DNA of 64,000 bases from Planctomycetota bacterium (GCA_027493525.1 JAOSKN010000001.1:2418001-2482000); one strand, 5' to 3'. Shown: positions 16,459 through 27,101, counted from the first letter of the stretch. Program-made: numbers and translations. Notes: generated by a model not told the origin, from the sequence alone.

Positions 16459-18111
16459 TCACGCCTCCGCTTCGGGGCCGGGGGAGGGCGGGGGACTCTC
16501 GGGGTTCGCGCCGTTGGCTTCGCCGGCGCCTTTGTTGCGGCCGCGGCCGCCGCGCCGGCGGCGTTTGCGTTTGCGGGGGGCGCCGTCGGGGCCGGTTTCG
16601 GGTCCGCCGGCCGGCGCGCCGACTGCTTGGGGTTGGGGCGCGGCCGGCGCCGGCTGCTGCGCTTCCGGAATGCGCGGCAGGCCGGCGGGCGCGCGGCGTT
16701 CGCCATCTCTCCCCCCTCGGCTGCCGCCGCTGCCTCCATGCCCGCGGCGTTCGCCGCCGCCCTGTCCTCCACGGCCACCACCGCCGCCGCGTCCGCCGCC
16801 GCGGCGCTCGCCGCCGCGACCGCGCGGGCCGCTTTTGGGCGGGCCCTCGAGGTAATCGTCGCTGTCCACCTCGCTCTCGCGGTCCTCGCTGCGGAACTCG
16901 GGCGGGATCTCCGCGGGCGGCTTGGGCCAGAAGAGGCTCTCCAAGGTCTCGAAGCGGACGGGTTCGATCTGCCGGTTGATCAGGAGTTCGATCTCGGTGA
17001 GCCACTGGGACTCTTCGCGGGCCAGGAGCGTGAAGGCGCGCCCGCTCTTGCCGATGCGGCCGGTGCGCCCGATGCGGTGGACGTAGTCCTCGCTGCGGTA
17101 CGGCACGTCGTAATTGATGATGTGCGAGATGTCGGTGACGTCGATGCCGCGTGAGGCGACGTCGGTGGCGACGAGGAGCTGGACCTTGCCGCTCTTGAAG
17201 CCGGCCATGATCTTCTCGCGCTTCTTCTGGACGAGGTCGCCGTGGATCTCGCGGGCGCTGATGCGGATGGCCTTGAGTTTCGCGGCGAGGCGCTTGGCGG
17301 ATTCCTTGGTGGTGCAGAAGACGATCGCCAGGGAGGGGCGTTCGACGTCGAGGATCTTGAGCAGGGCGGGCCACTTCTCCTCGCGGCTCACGGCGACGTA
17401 GAACTGGGCGACCTGGTCGACGGTGAGCCGCTCGGGCTCGGTGCCGATCCGGACGGGTTCGTGCATGAAGCGCTTGGCCATGCGCACGATTTCGTCGGGG
17501 AAGGTGGCCGAGAGGAGCAGGGTTTGGCGCTCCTTGGGGCAGTGGCGCAGGATGTACTCGATGTCGCGGCGGAAGCCGAGGTCGAGCATGCGGTCGGCCT
17601 CGTCGAGGACGGCGATTTTGACGCCGGAGAGGTCCAGGCGGCGCGAGCGCATGTGGTCCATCAGGCGGCCGGGCGTGCCGACGACGAGGTCGGCGCCCTT
17701 GGCGAGCGCGGCGATCTGCGGCTCGTAGCTGGAGCCCCCGTAGAGGGTGCAGGAGCGGAAGCCAAGGTCGTGGCCGAGCGCGTCCACGTGGTCGTGGATC
17801 TGCATGGCCAACTCGCGGGTCGGGGCGAGGATCAGCGCCGAGGGGCGGCCCATGCCGGGCTTGAGCCGCTCGAAGATGGGCAGCAGGAACGAGGCGGTCT
17901 TGCCGGTGCCGGTCTTGGCCTGGCCGAGTACGTCGTGGCCTTCGAGGGCCACCGGGATGGAAAGCGCCTGGATCGGCGTGGGCTTATGGTAGCCCATGGC
18001 GGCGAGGTTGCGCAGCAGGGGCTCGGAGAGTTTGAGTTCCGCGAAACTGGCGACTTCGGGCGCGGGCGCGGCGGTCTCGGGCTCCGCGGGGGCCGCGGCG
18101 GTGGGGTCCAT
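16459..18111 (-). CDS. DEAD-box ATP-dependent RNA helicase (RhlE/CsdA type)
   Basis: 550 residues. All helicase motifs can be read: a Q-motif at about residue 43-48, Walker A AKTGTGKT at 65-72, PTRELA, DEAD, SAT and HRIGRTGR. The two RecA domains end near residue 400. The rest is a low-complexity tail rich in R and G, with repeats of RGG/RGGG type, and a basic end, as is usual for RNA-binding extensions. It would unwind structured RNA in ribosome assembly or mRNA decay. It starts 5 bp after the CBS-domain gene, likely one operon. Confidence 0.92.
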   Translation of the reverse strand: MDPTAAAPAEPETAAPAPEVASFAELKLSEPLLRNLAAMGYHKPTPIQALSIPVALEGHDVLGQAKTGTGKTASFLLPIFERLKPGMGRPSALILAPTRELAMQIHDHVDALGHDLGFRSCTLYGGSSYEPQIAALAKGADLVVGTPGRLMDHMRSRRLDLSGVKIAVLDEADRMLDLGFRRDIEYILRHCPKERQTLLLSATFPDEIVRMAKRFMHEPVRIGTEPERLTVDQVAQFYVAVSREEKWPALLKILDVERPSLAIVFCTTKESAKRLAAKLKAIRISAREIHGDLVQKKREKIMAGFKSGKVQLLVATDVASRGIDVTDISHIINYDVPYRSEDYVHRIGRTGRIGKSGRAFTLLAREESQWLTEIELLINRQIEPVRFETLESLFWPKPPAEIPPEFRSEDRESEVDSDDYLEGPPKSGPRGRGGERRGGGRGGGGGRGGQGGGERRGHGGSGGSRGGRDGERRAPAGLPRIPEAQQPAPAAPQPQAVGAPAGGPETGPDGAPRKRKRRRRGGRGRNKGAGEANGANPESPPPSPGPEAEA

Positions 18112-18116
18112 GGTGC

Positions 18117-18551
18117 TCAGGCTTCTTTCTCCTCCAACAGGCGCGCCAGGTACTTGAGCAGGTCGGTCTCGGTGACGATCCCGACGAGCTTCGTGGTACC
18201 GGTCTCCAGGACCGGCAGACAGCCGATTTTCCGGTCGGCCATCTGGCGCGTCCGCGCGGGCAGTTCGTCCTCCGGCGCGGCGGTAATCAGTTCGGTCTTC
18301 ATCACCGCGCGAACCTTGGTCAGGGCCGGTAGATACAGCCCCTTGGGCTGCTTGTCCGGGCCTTCCATCTCGACCATCGAGAAGCGCAGGTCTCGGTCGG
18401 TGATCAGGCCGACGAGTGCGCCGTCTTCAACCACCGGCAGATGCCGGATGCGCTGCGTGCGCATCATCACCAGCGCGCGGTCAAGCCCCGCCTCGGGGCT
18501 GATCGTCTTGACCGGAGTGCGCATGATGTCCTTGATCCGCATCCGCGGCAC
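18117..18551 (-). CDS. CBS-domain pair protein
   Basis: 144 residues made of two CBS domains: IKDIMRTPVKTISPEAGLDRALVMM at the start, IRHLPVVEDGALVGLITDRDL near residues 35-55, then VMKTELITAAPEDELPARTRQMADRKIGCLPVLE and LVGIVTETDLLKYL near the end. Such pairs bind adenine nucleotides as energy sensors. No catalytic domain is attached. The gene is 5 bp upstream of the DEAD-box helicase gene and probably cotranscribed with it. Confidence 0.9.
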   Translation of the reverse strand: MPRMRIKDIMRTPVKTISPEAGLDRALVMMRTQRIRHLPVVEDGALVGLITDRDLRFSMVEMEGPDKQPKGLYLPALTKVRAVMKTELITAAPEDELPARTRQMADRKIGCLPVLETGTTKLVGIVTETDLLKYLARLLEEKEA

Positions 18552-18712
18552 CCTCCCCCATGGATCCCCAGCGTACTACGAAACCGGGGTTCTGGGTAGG
18601 GCGGGCGGGGGAGTTTCCCAGGGGGAAGGAAGGGAAGTATGAAATAGGAAGCAGGCTGGATACGCGGGACGCACCGCCCGCGGCATCCTTCCTGTTTCCT
18701 CTTCGCCCCATT

Positions 18713-21700
18713 CTATTCGAGCATCTCCACGCGCACGGCGTCGTAGTCCACGGTCTCTTCGCTGTCGCTGTTGTAAAGATAGAGCGAAGCGCCGGTGAGG
18801 TCGCCGGGGGCCTTGAACTCGGCGCGGAGGTCGACCCAGGCGGCGAAGTCCTGCTGGTCCTTGGGGAAGTGGATCCCGGCGTACTCTTTCTTGCCGTTGG
18901 GGCGTTCCATGATGACCAGGCCGTGGATGGCGCCCTTCGTGCCGGTGCGGCGGCCCTTGGCCTGGATGAGGTACTTGCCGCCGGGGGCGAGTTCCAGGGC
19001 GGCGCCGTGCCCCTGCCAGCCCTTGCGCGGGCCGAAGTGGAGGACGCGCCGGCCGTCCGGGGCGTCGGGCGCTTCCGTGCCCTTGGCCTCGTAGGAGGGG
19101 TCGGCGAGGAGCGGATAGAGGTAGCTCACGGCCAGTTCGCGGCCCTCGGCGTGGAGGCGGACGTAGCCGTCGCCGGGGCCCAGGGGCAGGGCGAAGGCGG
19201 CGTTGAAGACGCCGAAGGGTTCGAGCCGGACGCGGCGGGTCTCGCCGTTCCCGGCGGGGCCGTCAAGGCGCAGTTCAATGTCGCGGGCGCGGGGGGCGAG
19301 GTTGCAGAGCCACGCGCGGGCCTCGCAGGCGTTGGGCTTGCGCGCGAGGACCACGCCGCCCAGGAGGTCCTCGTCCTTGGGGGCCTCGGCGACGAGGAGC
19401 AGGGCCGAGAGGCCCGCGGGGGGCACGGCCGTGCGGAGCAGCCCGCCGGTCACGGCCGGTTCGATGCGCCGCGCGCCGCCGTCCTCGTCGAGCCAGAAGG
19501 CGCCGAAGGGCTTGCCCTCGAAGACGGCGACGGCGACGCCCAGGGGGGCGTCCTTGACGCCTTCGCGGTTGACGGCCGTCACCAGGACGCCGCGCGCGCC
19601 GCCGGCGAGGCGTTCGTGCCGCGTGGCGAGGACGCGGCTATCGTCGAGTTCCAGGCCGAGCGTATCGCGGTAAGCGGCGCGGGCGGCCCAGCGATTCAGC
19701 GCGACACGGAAGCGCACGAGCTTGCGGATCGCGAAGACGTCGCCGGCCATGATCAGGTCGAAGCGCGCGCCGCAGAGGTAGGCCAGCTCGCAGTTGTGGA
19801 GCATCTCGTGATAACCGCCGTTGGAGCCGCCCAGGAAGAGGATGTGGTCGGGGTGGGCGAGGCGGTGCGCGCGGAGGTCGCGCCAGCCGTAGTGGCGGTT
19901 GGAGGTCATGCCCATGGCCCAGCGCGAGACCAGCTCCCCGGAGCCTTCGGCCAGGAGCGCGAAATCGGGGCTGGCCTTGCGCCCGGATTCGGCCAGGCGT
20001 TTGGCCATGTCCCATTCGCCGTTGCGGATGTGCCCGTGGTCGCCGCGCGAGGCGTCGAAGCTGCGGCCGACGGAGCTGCAGCCCATCACGTCCTCGTAGG
20101 GCGTGTCGCAGGCCCACTGCCTGACGTAAAGGTCCACGGTCCACTTCTCGATGAAGCGCTGCCAGACGTCGTCCAGGGGTTGAGCGTGACCATGCTGTGC
20201 TTGGGGAAGGTGCCGTCCTTGCTGTTGGCCCAGGTGGTGGACTCCTTGGCGTCGAGGAGGCGCTTGAGGTTGGCGCGGAACTCGTCCAGCTCCTTATCGT
20301 TCTCGGGCCAGACGCCCGCGGCCTTGCCGGACGGGTCGCCGACCATCGCGCCGCGCTTGAGCTGCTCGACGGTGAGCAGCGGTACGCCGGAGGGGTAGTC
20401 GCCGCGCGGGAGGTAGCCTTCGTAGGTCTCGGTGTCGAGGTTGTTGTAGCGGTTGTAGATGTGGTACATGAGGTAGTAGCCGATGTGCCCGCCGGCGGCC
20501 TTGATCCTGCGGTTCTGCGCGGCGAACTCCTCCGCCGTGCCGAACTTCGGCGAGGGCCACCAGAAGGCCGCGCAGGAGTTGCAGCCGAACTGCCCCCAGA
20601 CCTGGACGTGGTTGAGGCCCAGGCGGCGGGCGTTTTCGAAGGCGTCCCAGAGCATCGGCCACTTGAAGTAGGCGTCCTTGAGCGCGGTGTTCTCGTTGAG
20701 CCAGCCATGGCTGTCGCGGGCCCACTCGGGGAACTCGGCCGCGCCGAATTCCTTGCGGAACCACGCGCCGTGCCAGTCGGCGGCGGCCTGCCAGCCGCCC
20801 TCGTGGGCGTAGAGCGCGTAAGTCCAAGATTTCTTCTCGCCGGCGGGGACGCAGTGGTTCTTGACGGCGTCGAGGGAGATCGTCTCGCCCCAGCGCGGGA
20901 GGGTGGGGCGGGCGACGTAGCTGGTCTCGCCCTCGCGGGGCTCGCGCGTGGCCAGCGCCAGGCCGGCCTTGGCGTCGGAGAGGTCGCAGAAGGCCAGGCG
21001 CCCCCAGCCGGGGAAGGGGCGGTCCTCGGGGCGGAACTCGCCGAAGGTCTCGGTGACGGCCAGCCAGGGGCCGTAGAAGTTGGTGTTGAGGAAGGTGTCG
21101 TCGCGTCCGCTCCCGCCGACCTGGATTCCGCCCAAGCGCGGGAAGACGTACGAGAGGATGTCGTAGGCCGAGTCGTTCTTCAGTTCGAGCTTCCACAGTA
21201 TCTCGCGGTCCTTGCCGAGGTCGAGCGAGGCGGTCGCGCGGAGCGCGCCGTCGAGGAAGAGGTAGGTGAGTTCCGCCGCGCGCCCGCCGTCCTTAAGCTT
21301 CGCTTCCTTCAGCACGCCGTCCTTGGGTTCGAGAATGTGCCGCGGGTCGGGGAAGGGCTTGCCGCGCTCTTTCAGCTCGAGCGTGAAGAGCGGGCGCGCG
21401 GTTTCGGGGTGGAGCAGCGCGCGGCCGGCGGCGAGGTCGGTCAAGCGGTGGACGCCGTGGCCCGCGATGTCGAAGCCCAGTTCGAGGACGGGCGAGCGGA
21501 GGCGCAGGTACTTCGCGGCATCCACGCGGGCGCGAACGGCGAAGCCTTCGACGCGCGCGGCCGCGCCGGGTTCGAAGCGCGCGCGCACGAGCAGCCGGCC
21601 CCCGGGCGCCGCGGCGCCTGCGGGACTCCAGGTCTTGCCGTCGTCGGCGCTCGTTTCGAGGACCGCCGCGCCGGAGCCCTTGAGCGCCGGCGTCCCGAAG

Positions 21701-22419
21701 CCGCGCGCGGCCTCGAGGTTAAGCGCCTGGCTCCGGACCCAGCAGGCGGCCGGCGCGGCGCGGCGTTCGGCGGGCGGCGCCTGCTCGGGGTTCGCGTCGC
21801 CCGCCAGGAGCGCCAGCTTGTCGAGCAGGAGATCCTGCGGCCAGGGCAGCAGGGGCGAGTGGTTGTAGCCGGGCCAGGGGGCGACGAGCTGGAGCGGCGA
21901 GACGCCGGCGGGGACCTCGAACACGGCGAGCTTCGACCAGCGCCAGGCGCCGGCGAATTCCTTGTAAGCGTCCTTCGCCTTGGGGTCCTTCCCCGCGGCG
22001 GTCAGGTCGGAGGCGTTGGTCCACTGCCCCTCGTTGACGTGGAGGCGGACGTTTTCCGGGGCGTACTTGAGCCGCGCCCAGAGCGCGACCTTGGCCGGCT
22101 TGGCGCTCTGGACGTAATAGCGGAGCATCTTGAAGCCCGCGGCGTAGCGCGTGCCGTCGCTGTCCTCTCCCGCCTGCCCGCCGGGCGCCCAGAGCACCTC
22201 GTCGGGGCGCTCGGCCTCGAAGAGCACGCCGCCGGCGTCGAGCGCGTGGACCTGCGCGAGCGGGACCAGCGCCTCGCCGTCCTTGCGGAAGCCTTCGAAG
22301 GCGCCCGGGGGCAGGAAGAACTCCGCCTCCGCGGCGTCTTCGGCGGCGGACGCGGCGAAGGTCCACGCGCAGGCCAGCAGAAGCGCCGCGCGCACGGCGG
22401 CTGCGAATGAAGGCGTCAT
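18713..22419 (-). CDS. Large secreted glycosidase-like protein (DUF6259-like), frameshifted; joined product about 1235 aa
   Basis: The protein begins with a signal peptide (RAALLLACAWTFAASAAE), then carbohydrate-binding-like beta domains, and a TIM-barrel-like central region with WLNENTALKDAYFKWPMLWDAFENAR and HVQVWGQFGCN, resembling DUF6259 and similar glycoside-hydrolase-like families. The frame breaks at the G4 run 20176-20179: adding one C on the coding strand joins TLNPLDDVWQRFIEKW and continues to 18713 with RHYGWRDLRAHRLAHPDH and later beta-sandwich regions. Catalytic residues cannot be named. A strong AAGGGAG ribosome-binding site supports the ATG at 22419. It is downstream of, and in frame with, its GntR-type regulator. 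Confidence 0.7.
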
Positions 22420-23565
22420 CGGACGTTCTCCCTTGAGGTGACGGTTGGTGAAGGCGCGACCCCCTGCCCCCCCTTGGGAAGGGGGGGAAAGCACGGGCGC
22501 GGGCTCGAGCAGTTCGTGGGACAGGAGCCGGTGCTTCGGCTCGACCGCCTCGCCGCGGATGCGCTGGAGGAGCATCTCGCCCATGGCGCGGCCGTACTCG
22601 TCCGGGTCGTAACGCAGTTCGACGACGGGGACGGGAAAGCGCAGGCCCGAGCCGCGGTTGGCGTGGCAGAGGACGAGGAGGTCTTCCGGGACGCGCAAGC
22701 CCAGGGTCAGCACGGCCGGCAGGACCTCGCGCGCCATCAGGTCGTCGGCGATGACAAGGCCGTCGGGGCGCTCGTCCCGCGCGCGCCAGGCCGAGTGAAA
22801 GGCGTTCCAGTGCGCGCCGACCATTTCGTGGGAAGCCGAGGGCGGTATCCACGCGGCGGGCAGTTCGACGCCGAAGCGCGCGCGAAGGCGGGCAAGACAG
22901 GCCTCGGAGGCCGCGGGGTCGCCTTCGCGGCCGTACCAGCCGATCGCGGCGATGCGCCGGCGCCCGCGCGCGACGAGGTACTCGACCGCCCCGGCCAGGA
23001 ACGCTTCCTCGTCGTGGCGCACGCCGTACTCGTGCCGGCTCGCGGGTCCGACGAGCGGCAGGCCGTGCCGCGCGAGGACGCGGACCCAGGCCTCGCGCGG
23101 GAGCGCGGCCACCGCGGCGACCCCGGCCAGTTCGCCGGCCTCGGCCTGCGCCTCGAAGCGCCGCGCCAAGCCGTCGTCGCCCAGCTCGCCCAGCAGCCGG
23201 CCCGAGAAGACCTCCGCCGCGTAGCCGGCGGATTCGAGGAGCCGCTGGAGCGCGGAGGCCGCGGCCGGGAAGAAGAAGGAGACGTGGGCGCTGCTCAGGT
23301 CGGGCTCGGCAAGGATCGCGACTTTGCGGGGGGCGGCCTCCGGCGGCCGCTCGGCGACGTAGGTTCCGCTGCCCTGGCGCCGGACGAGGCGTCCTTCCTG
23401 GACCAATAAAAGGAGGGCCTCGCGGACGGTGACGATGGAGGCCTCGAAGCGCCGGGCGAGGCGGGCCTCGGATTCGAGCCTCTCGCCGGGTTTCAGACAC
23501 GCACGCACCTCGTTTCGAAGTTCGCGCGCGATCTGCTGGTGGAGCGGCTCACGGTTTAGAGACAC
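22420..23565 (-). CDS. GntR/LacI-type transcriptional regulator without its own stop codon
   Basis: About 380 residues: an N-terminal GntR winged helix (PLHQQIARELRNEVRACLKPGE, residues 7-28, and GSGTYVAERP near 66) followed by a LacI-like sugar-sensing domain (AAIGWYGREGDPA, RPDGLVIADDLMAREVLPA, and RGEAVEPKHRLLSHELL at the end). This is the AraR-like layout of sugar-responsive repressors. The start is GTG at 23565. After the natural end (about 22490) the frame runs through a REP-like repeat and into the next gene with no stop. It probably controls the adjoining secreted glycosidase-like gene. Confidence 0.8.
22460..22490. repeat. REP-like palindromic repeat, copy 2
   Basis: A second copy of the C-run/TTGGGAA/G-run palindrome seen at 10150-10180. 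It lies at the very end of the regulator gene, where it replaces the expected stop codon region and codes for a glycine/serine-rich stretch. Confidence 0.6.
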
Positions 23566-23606
23566 GGTTCATTCCGTTAGAAGTATCTCAGAGCCGGTTA
23601 GAGTTC

Positions 23607-23625
23607 TGACCCTAAAGCAGGGTCA
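23607..23625. promoter_or_regulatory. Inverted repeat upstream of the GntR-type regulator
   Basis: TGACCCT AAAGC AGGGTCA is a 7 bp inverted repeat with a 5 bp spacer, 42 bp before the regulator start. The size suits a dimeric repressor, so autoregulation is possible. The rest of the 256 bp gap up to 23821 shows nothing clear. Confidence 0.4.
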
Positions 23626-23821
23626 AATCGGCTCGAAGCGTCACCAAAGCTGCTTTAAGTCAACAAGTCAACTAATGACTAATGTCACCGAAATCTTGCA
23701 CGAGTTTCGGTTCGATCACCTAACTTCGCTTAAGAGTTGGAGTTGGGCTTGCCGAAACCGGTTCAGGAGGACCGTGACGCCCCGTCGCGGGTCCGATCCT
23801 TTGTGCAGAGGTCTCAAGGCC

Positions 23822-24994
23822 ATGTGTTCCAGCCGCCTGGCGCTCGTCATCCTAATTCATTTGCTGTACTTGAGTTATCCAAGCGCATCCGAAGCCCATG
23901 CCGAACTGGACAGCGGCCTGTCGCAGCTCAGACCTCCGCCGCAACTCCCCGAAGGCTTGGTCGCGGCGGAGGTGGTGGAGTTGCCCGACGACTACCAGCC
24001 TCCCGAGCCGCCGGGCTACCCCGATAATCCGAGTTCGTACCGCGGACCCAAGGTCGCAGGCTATAAGCTGGTGCTGTCCGGGCAGTTGGATAAGGACCTC
24101 ACGTTAAGCGCCGAGAACACCCCCGCGCTGGTGCGGGGCATGCTGATCGTCCCGGCCGGCCGGACGCTGCTGCTGAAGAACGGCGCGCGGCTCTACTTGC
24201 AGCCCGACCTGCACGGGAAGACGCCCAACGTCGAAGGCGCTCCGGACCCGACCGCGAACGGGATGCTCTGGATCTACGGCCGGCTGCTCAGCGACGGTCT
24301 CTCGGCCGGGCGGGTCGCGCTCCACGGCGCCGGCCCGAGCGGCGCGGGGCTTTTCTTTTACGGAGAAGAGGCCAGCGAATTGCGCGGCGCGGATCTGCAC
24401 GACACGGCGACGACGCAGGCCAGCGGGACGGTGCAATGGCTTGGCTGCACGTTCAACCGTTGCGCGCATTACGCGCTGGCGCGCGGCGCGGGGCTCTTCG
24501 TCCACTGCGACTTCAAGCGCTGCGGGGGCGTGCTGGCGACGTACGATGCCGGCCCCTGGTCGCTGCTGGTGAAGCGCTGCCAGTTCGAAGGCGGGAACGA
24601 GGGCCTGGTCCTGGGCTCGGACCCGGGGATCGAACGGCTGATCGTGGAACAGAACCACTTCGAGAAGCTCGCCGGCGCGCATCTGCGCGCGATGCCCGTC
24701 GAGAAGGGCCGGCCGCTGGAACTGCTGATCGGCGAGAACTGGCATGGCACGTCGGCGCCGGAAGAGTTCGACGCGCGGATCGTGGATCGCCGGAGCAACC
24801 CGCGCCTGAGCGCGCGAATCAACACGCGCCCGCCGGCGGAGGGTCCCTACGCCGCGGTGGGCGCCGGGGCGCCGATGCAGGATCTGGCGCGGACCTACCA
24901 GGAACTCGCCGCCGCGCGGCAGACGCTGCTGGCCGCGCAACGGGCGAAGTCGAAGCTGTGGAGCCAGCGGAAGACGACCGCGCAGAAGCCGTAA
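23822..24994 (+). CDS. Exported right-handed beta-helix-like protein
   Basis: 390 residues starting at ATG 23822 with a signal peptide (LALVILIHLLYLSYPSASEA). From about residue 60 the protein has strands in regular turns: LIVPAGRTLLLKNGARLYL, LWIYGRLLSDG, GTVQWLGCTFNRCAHYALA, FVHCDFKRCGG, LLVKRCQFEGGNEGLVLG, a pattern typical of parallel beta-helix proteins such as NosD or pectate-lyase relatives. No catalytic site is evident. The last 40 residues are helical and basic. The frame is open further upstream, but that part has no export signal. Confidence 0.65.
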   Translation: MCSSRLALVILIHLLYLSYPSASEAHAELDSGLSQLRPPPQLPEGLVAAEVVELPDDYQPPEPPGYPDNPSSYRGPKVAGYKLVLSGQLDKDLTLSAENTPALVRGMLIVPAGRTLLLKNGARLYLQPDLHGKTPNVEGAPDPTANGMLWIYGRLLSDGLSAGRVALHGAGPSGAGLFFYGEEASELRGADLHDTATTQASGTVQWLGCTFNRCAHYALARGAGLFVHCDFKRCGGVLATYDAGPWSLLVKRCQFEGGNEGLVLGSDPGIERLIVEQNHFEKLAGAHLRAMPVEKGRPLELLIGENWHGTSAPEEFDARIVDRRSNPRLSARINTRPPAEGPYAAVGAGAPMQDLARTYQELAAARQTLLAAQRAKSKLWSQRKTTAQKP

Positions 24995-25060
24995 CTTGGC
25001 CTACGGCTCAATTCAAAAGCCTCAAAAACCAGACCCCTCAACCGTGCAAACTTCGCCAAC

Positions 25061-25396
25061 TCATGCGGTAGACGAGCCGCGGCCGGGCGGGGAGAGCGCC
25101 AGGCGGACGCGGACTTCGCGGACCTTCAGCCCGGCCCGCTTGAACGCTTCGGCCAGTTCCTCGCGCCGATAACCTTCGAGTTCCTGAAAAAGCGCCGCGC
25201 TGTCGGCTTCGATCGTGATCACGCCGGTCTTGACGCTGGCGACATCGGCGTGCGCGCCGACCTCCGCGCCAAGCGTTTCGTGCAATACCTTGCGCGCCAG
25301 GCGGCGGCCTTCGAGCTGCTTTTTGCCGAGGCCTTCCTTGCGGATGACCTGCTTGAGGATATCGCCGAGCGCGTCGGGTTTGCGAGGCTCGTTCAT
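25061..25396 (-). CDS. dciA: DciA-like (DUF721) helicase-loading protein
   Basis: 111 residues of the DUF721 family: ALGDILKQVIRKEGLGKKQL near the start, then the KH-like domain with ITIEADSAALFQELEGYRREELAEAFKRAG. DciA is the ancestral loader of the replicative helicase DnaB in bacteria that lack DnaC/DnaI. The gene follows dnaN by 31 bp on the same strand, the arrangement seen in many bacteria around the replication gene cluster. The N-terminal DUF721 domain fills the whole protein. Confidence 0.8.
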   Translation of the reverse strand: MNEPRKPDALGDILKQVIRKEGLGKKQLEGRRLARKVLHETLGAEVGAHADVASVKTGVITIEADSAALFQELEGYRREELAEAFKRAGLKVREVRVRLALSPPGRGSSTA

Positions 25397-25427
25397 GGCT
25401 CGGTCTCACCCGGAGCCGGAAGCCGGG

Positions 25428-26534
25428 CTACTTGTGGCTGACTGGCATCAGGACGTAGAGGAAGTCGGCGCCTTCGCGCATCACGCCGGGGCGGCTGCCG
25501 TCTTTCATCTCGAAGCGGACGGTATCTTCGCTCAGCACGCGCAGGGCTTCCTGCACGTACTGCGGATTGAAGGCGATCTCCAGCTTGTCGCCCGAGTACT
25601 CGCATTCGACGGTGACCGCGGCCTCGCCCTTGTCGGGGCTGCGCGCTTCGATGAGGCAGGTGCCCGGGCTGAAGGCGAATTTGACCACGCGGGTCTCGTC
25701 GCTGGTAAGGTAGACGGCCTTGCGCAGCGCCTGGTGGAGGTCTTCGCGCTTGAAACTCGCTTCCCGGTCGTTGTCCTTGGGGATCACCTGCTGGAACTTG
25801 GGGAAGATGCCTTCGACCAGGAGGCTGCTGAGGGTGACGTCGCCGCCCTTGACGATGACGCTGCGCCCGCGGACGGCCAGTTCGACGGCCTCGCCTTCGC
25901 CGACGCTGTCGCAGAGCTTGCGGACCTCCTGCATCATCTTGATCGGGACGATGACCCCGTCTTCGAGGTTCCCCGAGGCCTTGAGCTTCTTCTTGCAGTA
26001 CGCGAGCCGGCGGCCGTCGGTGGCGACGACTTCGAGCAGTTTGTCCTTGCACTGCATGAAGATGCCGTTGATCGCGTAGCGGCCCTGCTCGCGTGCGGCC
26101 GAGAATATCGTCCGATCGATCATGCTCGCCAGTTCGCCGGCGGGAATCGGAAGGACCGCGCCTTCGCCCAGATCGGGAACTTCGGGGAACTCGCTCGATT
26201 CCTGGCCCAGAATCTCGAAGCGGTCGCGCCCGACCTTCAGGATGCCCTTGGCGCCTTCGGTGTCGAGCGTGACGACCTCCTCGCTGCATTCTTTCAGCAG
26301 GCCGGAGAGGGTCTGGCAGGGGAGGCAGAGCGAGGCGGCGTCTTTGACGGACTCGGCCTTGAGCTTGTAACGCAGCCCGACTTCAAGGTCGGTGGCCTGA
26401 ATCTCGAGCGCGCCTTCGGCATCGGCGACGAGGAGCGCGTTCTTCAGGTTCGGGCGGACGCCCCGCAGGGGGACGATCGCGGAGGCCGCCGAGAGAGAGG
26501 CCAGAAAGGGCTCGCGCTTGACGACCAGTTTCAT
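25428..26534 (-). CDS. dnaN: DNA polymerase III beta subunit (sliding clamp)
   Basis: 368 residues, the usual length for the beta clamp, with three similar domains. The start MKLVVKREPFLASLSAASAIV, RYAINGIFMQCKDKLLEVVATDGRRLAYCK in the middle and the final YLYVLMP-like end (FLYVLMPVS) are diagnostic. The dimer encircles DNA and tethers polymerases. The gene is followed by dciA; dnaA and recF are not next to it. It is preceded by an AT-rich leader with repeated octamers that could be a regulatory or origin region. Confidence 0.95.
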   Translation of the reverse strand: MKLVVKREPFLASLSAASAIVPLRGVRPNLKNALLVADAEGALEIQATDLEVGLRYKLKAESVKDAASLCLPCQTLSGLLKECSEEVVTLDTEGAKGILKVGRDRFEILGQESSEFPEVPDLGEGAVLPIPAGELASMIDRTIFSAAREQGRYAINGIFMQCKDKLLEVVATDGRRLAYCKKKLKASGNLEDGVIVPIKMMQEVRKLCDSVGEGEAVELAVRGRSVIVKGGDVTLSSLLVEGIFPKFQQVIPKDNDREASFKREDLHQALRKAVYLTSDETRVVKFAFSPGTCLIEARSPDKGEAAVTVECEYSGDKLEIAFNPQYVQEALRVLSEDTVRFEMKDGSRPGVMREGADFLYVLMPVSHK

Positions 26535-26659
26535 GGTACGAATCTCCTTGGCAGCCGGGTTTGGATTTCGTTCGTCCCGGAGAGTGGGGGGTTTAAGAGT
26601 AGAAGTAATATAACACCTTCATCTTCATCATCTAGGACAGAAATGCCAGTTAATAAGTG

Positions 26660-26679
26660 GGTGTTATGACTATAACACC
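26660..26679. promoter_or_regulatory. Inverted repeat of the GGTGTTAT octamer
   Basis: GGTGTTAT GACT ATAACACC: a perfect 8 bp inverted repeat with 4 bp spacer, 125 bp upstream of the dnaN start. A third copy of ATAACACC lies at 26610-26617 and a fourth, GGTGTTAAT, at 26721. The repetition suggests a protein-binding site. Confidence 0.5.
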
Positions 26680-27095
26680 ATAATTGTCTTTAACTAGCAT
26701 GATCTGCTCAGGTGCGTTGGGGTGTTAATATCCTTCGGATGTAATGACTTTGGACCGTGCACGGTGCGGAAAACAGGGATTGGATTTGACCTCAAGATGT
26801 AGCGATTATGAATTATCGGACGCACCAGATCGAACCCATCGTAGCATTTTATTAGTATGGTTGGAATACCGTTCACGCTAACGCTCGGATGTGGGCAGAA
26901 GGGGAAAACTTGGGCCTCAGCGAGTCTTGGTTGCGGCTTGAATTGAATGTGGATTGACGGTTGATTCCGGGCGCTTTCCACAGGGAACCCGAAGGCGCGC
27001 ATGGAAGCAGGGTGTCACACGGGCCGGTTCCGGAGCATCTCAACGGGGGGACGCTGAGCCGACAAATACTAATAGTGTCCACCCCGCGCAGGTCC

Positions 27096-27101
27096 TATAA
27101 T
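27096..27101 (+). promoter_or_regulatory. -10 box TATAAT before the HEAT-repeat gene
   Basis: A perfect TATAAT lies 76 bp before the GTG start. No good -35 hexamer is seen 17 bp upstream, so this is a weak or activator-dependent promoter candidate. Confidence 0.35.
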
